Shown here: positions 26,037 to 40,382 of the stretch, in pieces
Layout: each line of letters begins with the position of its first letter
How positions within the stretch are numbered: the first letter of the stretch is position 1
NCBI RefSeq assembly: GCF_030848805.1
Contig: NC_092367.1
Location: 16,983,692 to 17,047,691 of the forward strand
Direction: 5' to 3'
DNA: 64,000 nucleotides
From: Temnothorax longispinosus
Lineage: Eukaryota; Arthropoda; Insecta; Hymenoptera; Formicidae
Notes under the pieces: generated by a model
Told to the model about the DNA's origin: nothing
What the model saw: the letters and a program-made list of their open reading frames with translations, nothing else
Databases searched by the model: none
Translations under genes and position numbers: made by a program

Positions 26037-28729
26037 TAGATCTGTAAAAATGTTATATAGAAATTAATATTGTTTTTTTTTTCCATTCATGTGTAAGTGG
26101 AATGTTATAAATTGTATTCTAAATCATTGTTTTATTCAAAGTCTTCGCGCATTACCATGTTTGTAATTTAGAAAGGAGCAGCGCGTTGCTAAATCAGATT
26201 TAGTTGGTCAGTCGTCAATGCAATTACCTGGCCCAGGTGTCTGTCCGCCACTTGCCGCGTCTGACCACTCGGGCCATTTTCACTGACGTAACGCGCCCTT
26301 TCGTATCATGACGTATCTCACTCTCGTTACCGCAGAAATCGCTAAAAATATTCGCTCGCGTTGCGGTTGATCAAGTTTTTGCACCGAGACTCACCATCGC
26401 CACGGTTGTGCAATCGACGGACGATGCCGCCGCGTTCCACGCCGGCTCGAAAGTCATCGTCGAACGTACCTATGCGAAAGTGAACGTGCGTGCGTGCGTA
26501 CGTCCGCTCATCGTCGTGGTATCCTCGTTATTACGTGTGCCCCGCGTTTTTGCGAAGTCGGTATATCTCGACGCGCGTTCCAGCCATCCGCGTGGAAATT
26601 ACCCGTACGTCTCGGCGCGACAGAATGACGGAAGTCGTCATTCTATCGCGACGCACGTATGCTTATGTCGTCCGACATCCCGCGTTCTCCGCGTGCCAAT
26701 TAAAAGTTTGAGCAATTTCGTCTTCGATGCGCCTCGCGCCGGGGGAGCGCGTCTCTTCTTTAACTTCTCGTTCGGAGAGTTATCCGATGACAAGGCGGAA
26801 CATTTTCCTTGACACCAGAGCGCGTCGGATCCGGTCGCGGGTATCGAGGAGGAATTCTCTTCCACCTTTCTCTTCTCAAGAGGCGAACTTGCGCGACGGC
26901 AACAAGCGCGTTGTGCGACTATTTTCGGAGCGTGAGAATGCAAAAGTCTAATTAACTGGAATAGAGGCGACAGGCGACCTTGGCTATTCTCCGGCGGCGA
27001 ATTTATCGCGTACGAGCGATCGGAGAACGCACGGCGCCAGCACGCGAGACATCACAATGTCGCACGTTCTCTCTCCCTCTCGTTTTCGCCGTGCGTGTCG
27101 GTAGTCACCACCCATCGGCTTACACCTTTCGGCTTAGCCTCGTAAATTTCAACGAACCAGATTGCACCGCGAGAAAACACCACCAACGTACATTTCGTGC
27201 ACGTTGCATCGGCGACAAGGAGATTTATATAACTATCGGATAATTTTTGTTCCTCGCAAGAGAGCAAGTATTGTTACATAAGATATTTCTTAAGAAGGAG
27301 CGCGTGGTATCAGTTGCATGTTATTCCTTGATTAATTTGCGGCTGTCGAAGCAGATTGAAGCGAACTAAGAGTACGTGTCTAAAGTATCTCGCGAAGCTT
27401 ATATATTGAAGCTGGTATAAAGGCATCGGAATTATTCTGAACACCGCGTGCGTTTCAACGTTACGTATTAATTTCTCGAGGAGAGATCCTGATGAACTAG
27501 AGGCTACGTTACTCGAACGTCTTATAAATATTTTATTGAAAAGGCTTGAACTTTGGCGCATCGATATTCTTATCGGTCGACACACTCGGGTCTTATACCA
27601 AAAGTATGAAAAAATTGTATAACATTATTAGAGACAAAAGATATAATTTGCGTTATTGGAGTAAACTAAAAAAGTTTGACTATTAATTTGGTTAAGCAAA
27701 TGTATTATAAGCAAAGTAGCAACCCACATTCGAGTGATTAATTTCTCGAAACACATTTTGCTCGCCGATTGCGCGCACAGTTCTAGCTTTGCGCAAAAAT
27801 ATATTGTTTTAAGCCAGGACCGCTGCACTTTATGAGAATCCGGGGGCGAAAAAAAAATTTCGCCGAAAATCCGACAGTTTCTGGCGCGTTTACCAGGGAC
27901 ATCGCGCGGGAAAAATCATGTTTTATCGGCTCCGTGCGTCATCCGCTGTTTGTTTTTTTTTTTTTTCCATTTCTGACAAAATGATACGGATGCCGATACA
28001 AGCAGTGCGTTTTTTCAAAGCTGTCGGACGCGTATACTCTCGTTTTTACGGCAAAACCCCGGAGGGCGAGCTAACAGGAGAAACGCCGCCAACGGCGGGA
28101 AGAGACGGGGTAAACGGTCCGTTGGATTTACTAATTAAAAATGGAAATTAAAAAGCTCGGCAGAGAAAGAGAGAGATGGAGAAACTTGCCGAGAGAGCCG
28201 GACTGAAACTGAGCGTGTGCGAGCGAGCGGTGCGCGGGTCACGGAAGCTCCCCCCACGATCATATATCCGGCCTGGTTTTGCGACTACGAAATGAAGTAC
28301 GCGAGGAAGTACATCGTTGGTCTCGCGTGTGAGACACGCACGATGATTCTTGAATAAGAGACTGCATCACGTTCCGCGGCGATGTAATATAACCGATCGA
28401 CGTCGACGGACGCTCCCCGACGACCATCTCGCGACGCTATACATAATTGCGTTACTATAAGTGCGCATGAATAAATTATTTATATCCGCCTTTGCCTGGC
28501 ATGGTGTGTACGAAGACTCCTCGTCGGTTTCGCGGAGCTCTCGGGTATCTTAATCTTCCTGCGGCCGCTTTAATGGAACGCTCGATGAAACTCCGGGGAG
28601 CACTCCATATTCCGTGCTCCAGAAAGCGTCGATGGGTTTCGCGGTCTCCGAAATCCCCCTTGCCTCCCGGAATTCCCTGATATTTCGGGAATTTTACTTG
28701 CCGGTAAAATTCGAGAATTATTCGCCCCG

Positions 28730-28731
<2 letters not shown>

Positions 28732-28769
<38 letters not shown>

Positions 28770-28791
28770 TTCTCTCTTTCTCTTTTTTTTT
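28732..28791. repeat. (CT)n / T-rich tract
   Basis: About 30 bp of pure CT repeat, then CTTT-interrupted units and a T run. The opposite strand reads as Arg/Glu repeats in a spurious 185-residue frame (28476-29033). Confidence 0.95.
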
Positions 28792-31700
28792 AGAACGTCA
28801 TTTTTCGGGCACGTTTTTCGCGAGAAACTTTTATTCGTGCTTTTATAAATTTTTTCGCCTTTCTCTCTCCGGGCGAAGGGGGTGAGGGGGATATGTACCG
28901 TGTGCCGTATGCGGCTTTCGTTGAAAAAGCGAAAAGCGGGCGATCGCGTAGCAACGGATGATCCGCTAAAACTGCTATATGACGAACCATAATTCTGCCT
29001 GATCAAATATGCATGGGATTTGTTGTGCAGCACGATCCCGTGACGTGACGTGACGATACCGTGCGCGGCCGACTAACGTTTCTTCTTCTCTCGTTCGCGG
29101 CTTCGCTCTCTGTTTAGTGACGTTTCCGCACTCCGCGTGCTCCCTCGTCCACCCTCTGGCTTCCCTGTATTCGCTTCAATTCATTGTTTATCTGTTAAAT
29201 GTGCGATAAACAGCGGATCTGGGCAAGCGCGGCCGATAACGGTATATTGCGGTGCGATTCATCAATTTTCACAGCCAAAGTTATGAAAACAGAGCCCTTC
29301 CTGCACATCGAGAACCTTCCTCACGAATTTCGCTTGTTCGGATATAGTTAATCAATAAAAAGAGAAAAAAAGAACGTTGAACCATAATATCTATTAATCG
29401 GCTTGCGCGCCATGCGCGAGACATCGTCACGACACATGCATCGCGTGTTAAAAAGCACCGTGTGATTCGTAATATCGCATGCGATTTCATGCGGCGCGCA
29501 TTCCTGATTTCTTTCGGGCGGGATAATTAATTATTTTCCCATATTTCGGGATTTTCGGGATAGTTTAGCGCCGACACATACCACGATCGGCGGCCCCGCA
29601 TTAGCAGATATTCCGCCTGAATATTCCGAGTATTTGATTGCTTTCTCGTTCCCCCGTTTGACGTGACGATTTGTTCGGGAAAGATAAATCCGCTTTTGCA
29701 ATTCGCATAATTATTAATGTTCTCCATTAGGTGTTATCTCGACGAGAAAAGGTGTATAAGAGAGAAATATACACGCGTGTTTTGTTCTCTGAGAAATCAC
29801 CGCTTGCCGGCGCGGCGTAGTAACGAGCATTATTTCGACATTGAGCACATTTTTATAATGTAGCGCATTTCTCGTTAAATGACAAACGTACGTACTCTCC
29901 AATATTTCAGCGATCAAGCCGCGTGTTGTTGATGAACTTTAGCACGAATTAACATTTATTAAGCAACTCGTCGCTTCTACGCGGCGAGGACTGATGAACT
30001 GAGCAACTTTATTCACGTGAATTATTATTTTACGACTAATTAAATAAGCGAGGAGTAGATAGTCGCGTGTAAAACTGCTGTTTGCGTCCGCTTTAAATAC
30101 CAATTAAATGTCAAAGTGAAACTTCATCGAAGGAATCGAAGATTTAAAATGCAAGCCTTCGTCAGCTTCTTCGGCCTTTCAGTCACCCTCTTCGCTTTTA
30201 TAATCAGACCACTCGTGTTGCGCGTAACGCAACGGGATGAATAATTCGATTTGCTGCGAGTTCCTTCGTAAACGAACGTTTTAGAATGCACCATCGACGT
30301 AGACCGAGTTTATTGAAGCGGAAACGCGATTCTCGCGGATGCAAGTGCCGTACGCACAATTACCCCCTTGTCCTGAAAAGAAGGTACACATTTGGTGCGC
30401 GCGAGATGAAAATAGCGGCGTGAAAATTTAATCCGCGCGTAATGCACTGCGAAATCGCGTCGCGAGCGCGCGAAACTGCCGCGCCCGTTTCTTGTCCCGT
30501 AAAGTAAATTGACAAACCAAACGATGTTTCTCGAGAGAGTCCGCGTGTCCTAGAAAGGATTACGAAGGACCTGAGGGAGAGAAAGAGAGAGGAGGAAGAC
30601 GAGTGATGATGCATTCGGGACATTCTCCCATGTCGTCTTGTCGCCCGAGCGGCTGCGGTCGCCTCCCCCTCCCCCCCACGTCTTATTGTTAATCCGCAAG
30701 CCAAGCGGCGTTTATTCGACGTCGCGCGGAGTTACGTGAGGGTATTTATTCGCATTAAAATTACATTAGACGGGCAGCGCGGCGGAGAGAGTCACCCGCG
30801 CCCAACCCGACCGAAATCTCCCCGGGATTCCACGCAGTTCCGAGACGCGGCGGTGTCTCGCTAATTAACCATCTGTCACCTCCTCTCCGAGACGGCGGAT
30901 ACAACATTACAACCTCACCCCAGACGAGGTTCGGGTAACTTCTCGACAAACCCTGCCGTCCTTCCGACACCGAGCCTGTAACGCTTTCGCGACCTCGTCG
31001 CTCGTTTCTCTACCCTTCCCTCGACAACTAACCATTTACGGTAATCATGGCGAAGAACACAAGCGAGAATATCTGTTCGCGCGGCGCGAATCTCGATGAT
31101 AAAGATCCACCGACATGCTTGGCAACGTTGCTCCGGCAACTTGTTCTTCCTCTTCCTTTCGTCGGAAAAAAAGGAATTCCTGCGATACATTTCCCCGGGC
31201 GTTTATTCAACGTCAAAGGAGCCGTGAGCACGTAAGATTTTCTCTCGAAGCTGTAAAAATGTGATTTTTCTGTGTATTGCACGGGTGGATGTTTCAAATG
31301 CAACGAAAAATCGACCAGTATAGTTATTGCTATTTTTAATCAGACTGCATATATACATTCTGCAAAAACACATTGCATGTGATTTCCGTTCTTCAGCTAG
31401 AAATTCTTTACCGTGCAATTTTCACTGGTTTGGAAGAATCTACGAAATGCGAGATTCGAGAAAATTGAGACTGATCGATGTTCAACTTCCTCGTCGCGGA
31501 CGTAAAGGAACGTGGGATAACTATATTCCGCTGCGATCTACGAGGGGGAAAAAAACTGAAAAGTGATCCGCGGTAAAAGCGAAAAAGGGGAGAATAATCG
31601 GGGAGAATTGAAATACGCAGCCCCGACTACGTAGCTCAATGTTTCTGAAATCTCATTTTCTCGAATCCGGGCTGATGAGTCGTAACCAACCCCCCGATAA

Positions 31701-34700
31701 TAATGTCATTGACCCCGTCGCGAAAAGAGGGTGATGGCCGAGTCGCGAGTTCGCTCTCGTTGAATGCGTTCGACCGGCGAGCGGAGGGAGGGATCTCATT
31801 TACGAGTGCCGCGTTTATCCGACGATAATCGCGACTTACCCCTCAGCGCAGCCGCCACTCGGCCAAACCCCCGGATATCTCGCGAACCTTAGCTGGCACC
31901 CTCTAATTAGCCGTCCGTCGCACCCTCCGACCGTTCCGGCTTACGCGCCTCTTCACACGCAACAGGGAGAAACTCTTTCACCTCCGAAACTCCGGACATC
32001 CCGCAAGCTCGAATCTTCCCAACCTGAGGTCAGTTAGTCGACGGAGAATAAAGACGAACTCTGCACTCACACATATACATTCTATTTACACTCGCGTTTC
32101 GAGATTCTGTAATCAACTGTAGGAATATATATTCCTTTGAATCTAAATGGAAATCGAGAATCTAGATTTCATATTGAAAGGCAAACTCACACACATACAA
32201 ATATCTATCACTGATGTATTCCTTTTCTCCGAGCGTTCATAATTACAGAAGCGTACCGATAAAAAGAAGTTTTAATTACATATAATCGACGTAACGTTTT
32301 TAATGCGTAGCACAGTGTGCTTAAAATTCGAGAGTGTAACGCGCGATATATGAGAATAAGAATTTTTTCTATATAATTTCTCTTCTCTCTCTTTCTCTTT
32401 GCGGTCTCATTCCGGATATAACAACGCGTCCACGTAGTAGTGCGTCGCGCTTATTGTATCTCCTTTTTAATCCCGTCGTCCTCTCCGCTCCGACCCTTGT
32501 TCGCTATCGCTTTATTCAGCACGCGATACGTGCAATTGAAACCAGACACATATGCATATGTAGGTACTAGGTATGCGAGGGACGAGAGAAGGACTTGCAT
32601 GATTCTCCGTCGCCGTTGTAATTTTCAATCGTGCATGTCGTCGTAATTTATAGGTGCGCGGCCGCGAGATCGATTAACTTATTGCGCTCTTCGAGTTTTT
32701 GTTAAATTTTCTCGCGCGATACGCTGTTATCGATTATAGAGTTCTTTAACAATAACGATAACTGCGCGCGCGTTAATTACGAGATTAATTCATGTAATTA
32801 TATTGCGCATATTGATAGAATTTTTTTTTAATACTTTACTTGCTTGATAAAAGATTGTGAAATAGTAAAATTATTCTTTCTCTCTGCAAATACAAAACGT
32901 TAAATGATAAAAAAAAAGGAAAACATTTTTGCACACGGTACCGTGACCGATTTTAATCGTCAGATAAAACGATCCACGCAACACGCGGTGTACGGTATGT
33001 TTTTTTTGAAATTGAACTACAGAATCGCGCGATGCTATTTGTAGGTTGGGAATGGCGCAGGAAAGTGCCGACGAAATAAAGACTAATCTAATAAAAATAA
33101 ATAAATAAAAAAGCGATGAAAGAGCTACGTTTTGGGAAGCATAGTGTTTGATTCGGCACACAGTATTGGGTTAAGCCGCGTTATTTTTCAGGAACGATAG
33201 GAATTGCACAAATGTTTGCGAAAGCGTTATTATACGAAAGCGAATAAACGTCAAATCGTTCAATAAATGACGCTTCGATAGGCTAAAAAAAATCTATGGA
33301 TTTTTGCCCTAACAGGAGTTGGTCGAAGGGATTAAATTTGCGAAGCGAGATAAACCGGACAATATACGTGCACGCGTTCGTGCGTGAATGCGTTTCGTAT
33401 GTATCGCACTAAATCGGAAAATAACAAGATCTTTTGAAAGTTCTATTTGATCCGGTGTGGAAGAAACCAGCTCGCGAATACGCTCCTTTATCTTTTTATA
33501 GAACGCAATTCGTTTTCCGCTATTCTTTTTCATCCGCGTATAAATACATTATGAACCGTAGGATTAAAAATGGAAAAAGAGGAGACTTAATGGAGGAGAC
33601 AGGACGGAATACGCAGAATTATATCTCTCGGAGTCGCAAATGTATAAAACGAGAGCCGCGCGTGTAATCTGGCTGATATGGATTTATGTTTTCCATCGAC
33701 ACGCAGCTGAGTGCTTGCAATGTGATGAAAACATATAATATGTACTACATACGGGGGAGGGGGAGAATACTCAGCATTAAATTTATGACCGTCCATTCTC
33801 CCACGGCCGGGGAGGGCTATATTTTTCAAACAATTTTTTTTCCACAAGGTCAAAAGGCGAGCACATGCGGCTCGGTGCACGAGTGTATTCGCGATTGTTG
33901 CCAAGTCTCTCGAACATGGTACCGCCCATCGACCATTTCTGCTCGACGAGATATCCGAGCGTTGGTCATTAAAATTACAAGCGACTCGGTAGATTCGCGG
34001 GAGACAACGAGGGTACGAGTGTAATAAAAGTTATCAGATCCACGTCAGGCCGCGTCGTCGCTGAAATCGATAATGCTACCGCGCCCCGTGAAAGAGACAG
34101 GTAGATTAAGTGGCATTTACAGAAATTCAATCTTCGAGTTATGAGTCTCTAATCTTTAGCACATCAAAAATATATTATTTCTATATAGGAATTCGCGCGT
34201 TGCGTCTTATTTCATCAAAAAAGTAACTAAAACGAATATTTATTTTTTGAGAAACTCAAAACGTAAGCTTGTGTAAAACAAAGAAAAGACAATATAAGGA
34301 ATCGTTGAATAATTTCAGATTATTTCCGGATTTTGAAGATTAGGAATTCGAATTCTCAGTCCCTCTCTTTTTATCTACTCGTTATTTCTTTCTTTTTTTT
34401 TTTAAATAAAGTAATATTGAAGCTGTAGCGACAAATATTTTCCCCTTCGTCCGCGCGAGCGTATAATCCAATTAGAGCGTCGAAAAAATTAATATTCTAT
34501 AATCGCTCGCGCGTGACTATATCAGTCATAGACGAGTGCAGCGGAGCGGAAGTGCCCGATAAAATAATCCTTTGCTGCGTGCTGTGCATCGCGCGTACAA
34601 TGTAACGAAATAATAACTATCCGCATCGGAAAAGTTCGACCGTCGCACACTCGACGCTGCCGTGCGGCATCTGTTCGATATTTCGCTGCAATCTGCCCAC

Positions 34701-37700
34701 GCTATCGTCACCTCGCACCCGCCGCACTCGCGAGAATGCGTCTGTCAGATGGGAGGGAGAATCCGGAGAATGTAAACGAGTCGTGGAGAGAGCGAACGAA
34801 AGAGAGGGCGACAGTAGAAAAACGAGGGTTTAAGTGAGGAAATATAACAGTCGACGAGTTTGTAGGTAAAAGAGGATATACCCGTTATCGCGCTAAGAAG
34901 CAGGAGAAAAACAAGTAATTTTACTAGTCAGCAACATTTTCGAGAGATGGTGACCGCTTAACATTTAATTAACATTTAATTAAGAAGCGAATCGGTTAAT
35001 GCAAGTAATCCTGATGTGTTACGTATTAAAAGTCCACGCGAAGATTTATTGGCATGTGAACAAGTGCAATTACGGAGGATGTTACAGCGATTCTAAAGAA
35101 CTGAAGTTCTAAATATTCCGAACAATCAATATTTTTAAACACTTAGGAATCTGTATAATTCTGTACGTTCTACGTTCTATGTGTTTTTTTATTTCCTCGC
35201 TCGAATTTCTTTTTCTGTCTGTACAAGTACGCGAAGCGGTGTGTATTTCAACCCTATAACTTAGGCAACAGATCTCCGTATCTCCCTTCTTACCAAAGTT
35301 GCGAAATACCCAAGGCAATCGTAGACTCCAAGGACCCGTACCTGGATCGTGCGGGTTCGAAACTCGCCTGCACTGGACACGGGAGCGTTTATTCGCATGG
35401 GACTTTAGTTATGCAGATTTTAACACGAATACTCTCTTAACCGATTGGTCGGCGGGCAATGTCGTTATCATTCCTACTCGCAAGTAGACGAGATAATCTC
35501 GTCCGATCACGAATGCGTCTTCCTGTATAAATTAGTTTGTTGATGCAATTGCGAAACTTTGTCGACGCTTAAGAAGTTGTTCATGTTATATGCGAATTTC
35601 TTTTATGTCTTCATGAATCAGCATCGTTTTTAATAATTACGTTCGTACCTCTCAGTTATTAAGCTCTATGAAATCTTTATTTACAGCGTAATCTAATTAT
35701 AGACAGGCTGTTGAATTTATTTTACCTATCGCACGCGGAGATTTATTTACTGGCTGCGCAGAGTACGCCGCTTAGAATCGATTGTTATATCGTTTCGCTG
35801 CGTCGGACCGCGTCGGATTTATTTCCGGTTAGATAATTGTGCAGGCAGCATGCAGCCACCGCACCTGTAATGGCACGACGCAACGATAGCATAATAATCG
35901 CGCTGGTGAATTCGTAGTGATCTTTATTTTAAAAGAGAGTGCGTTTAAAAGAGAGAGAGAAAGAGATAAAAGAGTTCACGGTTTACAAGATAAAGGGAAG
36001 GAAAGACTGAAGCGAGAAACGCAACAGCGTGGCCGAGCGGTGCCATGTGAGAATGCGAACGAAAGATTGCCATATTCGGATACCCTTTGGTAAGCAAGCA
36101 AATATTCAACGGTCCAGAACAGGATTCTGCCTCTGTCTCTCTCTGTCTCTCTTTCTTCTCTCTGATGCAGCAGCCGCGTACATGCAGTACAAACAGATGT
36201 ATCACGCGCGGACAAGATACACTCGATGCGTTCCCGCGAAGCGTGTACGCACGGAACACAGGGGCGGTAGCCAGCGTCGGGAGCGTTGCGGAGCGGTAAC
36301 ATCGGATGAAATCAGAGAAACACATGTTCGGCGAGGAGGGAAACGGGTCCCGACGTGCTCACAAACGTTTGAATGCGATTAAGCCGGTGGAGCAGCAACG
36401 GCAACACTAACCGACAACGAACGACACCATCATTTTCTCTCTCAGCTCTCTTCGCGCTTCGCGTTTCCTCTCTCATCTCTCTTTCCCTCTGGTCCCGCGG
36501 TCCTTTTCTCCCGATCTTGTCCGGTGCGCCTCTCGCGCTTGTTTAAAGATCCTAAACTCTCACTCTTATCTAGATCAACGATGCGACAAGGCGAGTATCG
36601 ATATCTTCATATATTTTGAATATAAATCATTGGGACTTTTATCTCTTTTTCGAAACCAATTAAAGTTTCAAAAAGTAGGAAAAGTCACGCGCTTTTACTC
36701 ACTTTCACCGTATTTGTTTACGTGCAAATAGTCCTGTACTTTCGTGACACTTCTCACACTTTATGGGATATTCGAACACGTCGAAATTTTATGTTACAAA
36801 GAAAGCAACCCAGTGGCGTATGTCGGCCAACCTTGTTCGACGGGCTTTCTCTTCCCATCTCTCGCGAGAATTCGATGATCATCATGCACAAGTGACGAAC
36901 AAGAGGCTCTTTCATTTAGACACCCAACTTTTCTCAAGGTCTTGCAGTCCGCTTTTTTTGTCTTCGTCCGATCAGTGCCATCATTCCTCTTCGACTGCGT
37001 AAACTATTTGAATTGTAAATGTGGAGTAGTATTTTTTCTCACACTCCAAATCACGATCGTTGCTACGTTCTACGGAAATATACGTGAGCAGGTTCTTGCG
37101 TGTAGGACTTTAAAAATTAATTACCCGACATTAAGAATGAACATAAATTCAAGGAGTTCAGGATTCTTAGTTATTTTAAAACGTTACGCATTCGTATAAA
37201 TTAATATTATTCTTTTGATGAAAGATGATACAATCCAAAGGAATTTCCTAAAATATATTTACACACTTATGACATAATACCGAAGTGAGTATAATGAAAA
37301 ATCCCATTCTATTTATTAATCTCTATGATAAAAAGTTCTCGATCGTTTTTCTTTTTTTTTTTTTCGATGTTACACGCTCGATGTTACCGTAAATTTTCCA
37401 TAAGAGTGCAAGCACGATGGACAGGCAGCGATGCATAAAAATAGAATTTCGAAAGTCAAATCGAAAGCCGAAATCCATTGGAATAACTGTGAATAATCAA
37501 GCACGCAGGTATACGCGACCATTTCGCGGGGTTTGCAGTTTGATGCAGCCGCATTGTGTGCACTGCCCGAGAGCAATATATCAGCGAGAAAAAATACTGC
37601 CGGATTAATCATAAACCATGGTGATTTTTTAGCTGCGGGGATTATTTATAACACGCTCAAGCACGACTCTTCGCAATATATGTTTGTTTGACAATGTATC

Positions 37701-39815
37701 TAACAACCAGCGCAGCGCACCAGCTATTGTTATACATAAATCCATATTTGTTACATAGAACTATTAGTATAAAAGATCAAATTGGTGAAACTTTTCATCA
37801 TATAAAACAATACATATATTTTCCATACACAAATAAATTAATATTTTCAACACAATCAAAGATAAACTTGTCGCGTGTAAAATCATTTAACAATTTTTAT
37901 ACCATAACTTTTTATTCTTCAGACCTTGAATTACGAAGAATAATATTTTAATTAATTCTTGCAAGTTCTTGGCAGATGCAATCCGCGTTAATTATATTTT
38001 AATTCCTCTATTGATAAATTATGTCAGATATTCCGATCCCCACTTCGTAATAGGTATCGTATATATAATTGATATTTATTACAATTAGAAATCTCGATAA
38101 ATTTAATAGAAAGCTAGTCGATGTAAATGGTTACAAGACACGAGCGACTCCAATGCCTGGCACCAGAGCTTTACTGTCGATTGTATTCGGGCATCGAAAT
38201 CTCCAACGCCAGTCCAACTGCCATTTGACTCTGTTGTTCAATTGTTAGCGATATTGAGTCTATTCCTATCGCCGCGAAATTTCATGTCCTTCTGCAGGAA
38301 ACTTAGGTATTAAACATAAAACTTTAATCCTTTAAAAATCTATGATGAACTTTTTGTTCGAACTCTGTTTAGCATTAACAGCTAATTGTTATCAACTAAT
38401 CACAATATCGCACAATTGTTATTAGATATCTAAATTCCTACACTCGTAAGGATACGGATATACATTATCCCACGTTAATGACCTATTACATCAACGATTG
38501 CATAATGCATCGCGCAGGGAAATATATTAAATGTTACAATAACGAGAGCGTGAAGTACTCGACTCACTCACACGCCTCGAATACATTCCTCGATTAAATG
38601 TCAGTCGTTATTTATTTTGGCAGATTATATTCCTTTGAAATCGAGTTCCATCAATATTTATATAACGTGAGGCAAAATGAATGATCGTACCGAAAAATAA
38701 GTGGCCAATAAGTTTGCGCGCGTCAGCCTTTCACCGCGTAAGCAATTACTGTTCAATAAGTATCTAATTAATTATTTAATTAATGGGACGACACAACCAG
38801 CACGCGAATCTGCGTGAATAATTAAACGAATAAAATTCAATTTGCATTTGGCTCGACCTAGCATCATCGTCGGTTGCATAAACTATTGCGCCACGCAGCG
38901 ATTATGTCCCCCCCCCCTCCGCACACGAAAACATTGTTTATTTCATAACTAAATGTGCGGGAAAGCGTAATTTGCGTCAGTATCAATATTTGCTTTTTGC
39001 GAACACTTTGTACGTTATAAAACACCATAATGTTCCGTGATCAAAGAGCCCTTGCGTAATTGTTTCACGGACCTTTCATTAATCCCATATCCTTCATTAA
39101 TGCCGTTCCTCCTCGTTTTCTTCGCACATATTGCATATACGATAACGCATCGCCGCGATAAGGTATAATGTTCGCTCGTATCGATATCGACGAGAAAAGG
39201 GGGATGCGGCGACGGCGCGGTGGCGGGGTCGGCGGGCGGACAAACCGGGTGAGAGGGATATTGGTTGCGCGTCCAGCGTCCGATCGGGGATTTTGCTCTC
39301 GACCCGCACTCGAAACACGCGAAATATCATCGACGTCTGTGCCTCGCGGGCCTGTCGCGTCATTGGTCGTCGAAAATTAACATGCGAACGACCAGGAAAT
39401 ATCGCGCGAATTAAAAAACCGGATGAAATGGGGAGAAAACGCACGAGCGAGCGAGCGAACGGGCGGACGGTCGATCGGTCGGTCGGGGGCGAGAATAAAA
39501 ATCGGAGGGTGCGCCTTCGTGCGTTTCGCTCTTTTTTTTTCCATCCCGCTCGATCCTAGGAAGGCCGGTGGCGGTTCTGTGTGTTTTCGTCCCTCTCCGC
39601 GTATCACGTTCGTCCGTTTTTGCACGTGGAATCACGTCGATCATCCCACTGCCGTTAGGGTTTCTACTTGCGCGCCCGGAATACTCGTCGGGAATTCGCG
39701 AAATTCGTTTTAATTGCGCGACCCGCTTCTTTTCCGTGTTTCTTATCGCATTTCATGCCTCCGCCGCGTTCGCTCGTATCATAATCATTTTGCGGCGTTC
39801 GTTCACCCCTTGGAG

Positions 39816-40094
39816 CAGTAGCGCAGTAAGGGGGGCGGAGGGGGCGATCCGCCGTCTTAGCAGGGACGTCAATTCAGTAGTACAATACTCGTTACAAACA
39901 GAAATTTGGGAGATTTGTTTGTGACGGAGGACGAAAAGCCATAAATAATCTCAGCTGCGAAAGATAAAAGAGCAGCAATTAAAGTCGTAAAATTGTTAGT
40001 TTTTATGGCCAACTCTCATGGCCAACTCTTTATAAGTTTATGGCTAAAGGAAACATTAGTCTGGTGGTTGCTATTAACAGTGTTGTAAGAAGGC

Positions 40095-40149
<55 letters not shown>

Positions 40150-40183
40150 GCCCCGGGCGCTGTCTTCTTTTACTACGTCACTG
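39816..40183. mobile_element. hAT-like MITE
   Basis: Seen: the ends CAGTAGCGCAGTAA and, inverted, CAGTGACGTAGTAA match at 11 of 14 positions and resemble the CAGTGGCGTA ends common in hAT elements. The flanks are 8-bp near-duplicates, CCTTGGAG (39808-39815) and CCTCGGAG (40184-40191), the duplication length hAT makes. A subterminal GGGGCGATC is also shared in inverted orientation. The 368-bp interior has no transposase. It contains an imperfect GGCCAACTCT repeat around 40009-40028 and a pure 51-bp (AG)n tract at 40097-40147. Confidence 0.78.
40097..40147. repeat. (AG)n microsatellite, 51 bp
   Basis: This is the longest pure dinucleotide run in the window. It lies inside the hAT-like MITE at 39816-40183, near its right end. 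Confidence 0.97.
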
Positions 40184-40348
40184 CCTCGGAGTGATCCGGC
40201 TCCTCCATCTTTCGCATGATTACAGAAATTTTGCAGTATTTAGTAATCATATAACAATGCTCTCTCTATATTTTTTTTCTAATAAAATAATGTATTTTTT
40301 TTTTTTTTAGTTTGAATACTTCTAATGATACTGTTCTTTCTGTTTCAG

Positions 40349-40382
40349 GTAAGAGACAATAATCTAAATCAGTCTTCGTTCG
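40349..40382 (+). other. Candidate recursive splice site / 34-nt microexon
   Basis: Seen: a T-rich tract and CTGTTCTTTCTGTTTCAG end at 40348 and are followed directly by GTAAGA, so a 3' splice site abuts a 5' splice site. A second donor, G|GTGAGT, starts at 40383. The 34 nt between can be read in phase 0 as VRDNNLNQSSF plus one base; the other two frames hit stops. Known: zero-length ratchet points in long Drosophila introns have this CAG|GTAAG layout, and vertebrate recursive-splice exons carry a downstream competing donor. Inferred: the site belongs to a long plus-strand intron of a gene I cannot otherwise see. A conventional microexon is the alternative. Confidence 0.4.

Larger units (their letters stand above)
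13911..39807. other. No supported gene; scattered repeats and weak exon candidates
   Basis: Apart from the hairpin at 17701, the weak exon candidate at 16853 and the microsatellites listed separately, I see no coding signal. CpG-rich patches at about 20.0-20.5, 23.2-23.9 and 26.4-27.0 kb carry overlapping frames on both strands (the longest is 23326-23967) without domain features. Around 30-40 kb the sequence is mostly AT-rich with short CpG islands, and a C run occurs at about 38909. Intergenic or intronic. Confidence 0.55.

Noticed and set aside
28476..29033. 185-residue minus-strand frame with an Arg/Glu repeat
   Set aside because: The repeat is the translation of the (CT)n microsatellite at 28732-28791; the rest shows no domain.
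35351..35367. GCGGGTTCGAAACTCGC, like a tRNA T-arm / B box
   Set aside because: The T-stem pairs, but no matching acceptor stem, anticodon arm or A box lies at the right distance upstream.
36811..36822. CAGTGGCGTATG, a typical hAT terminal sequence
   Set aside because: No inverted partner end or 8-bp duplication was found within about 1 kb, so no element could be delimited.
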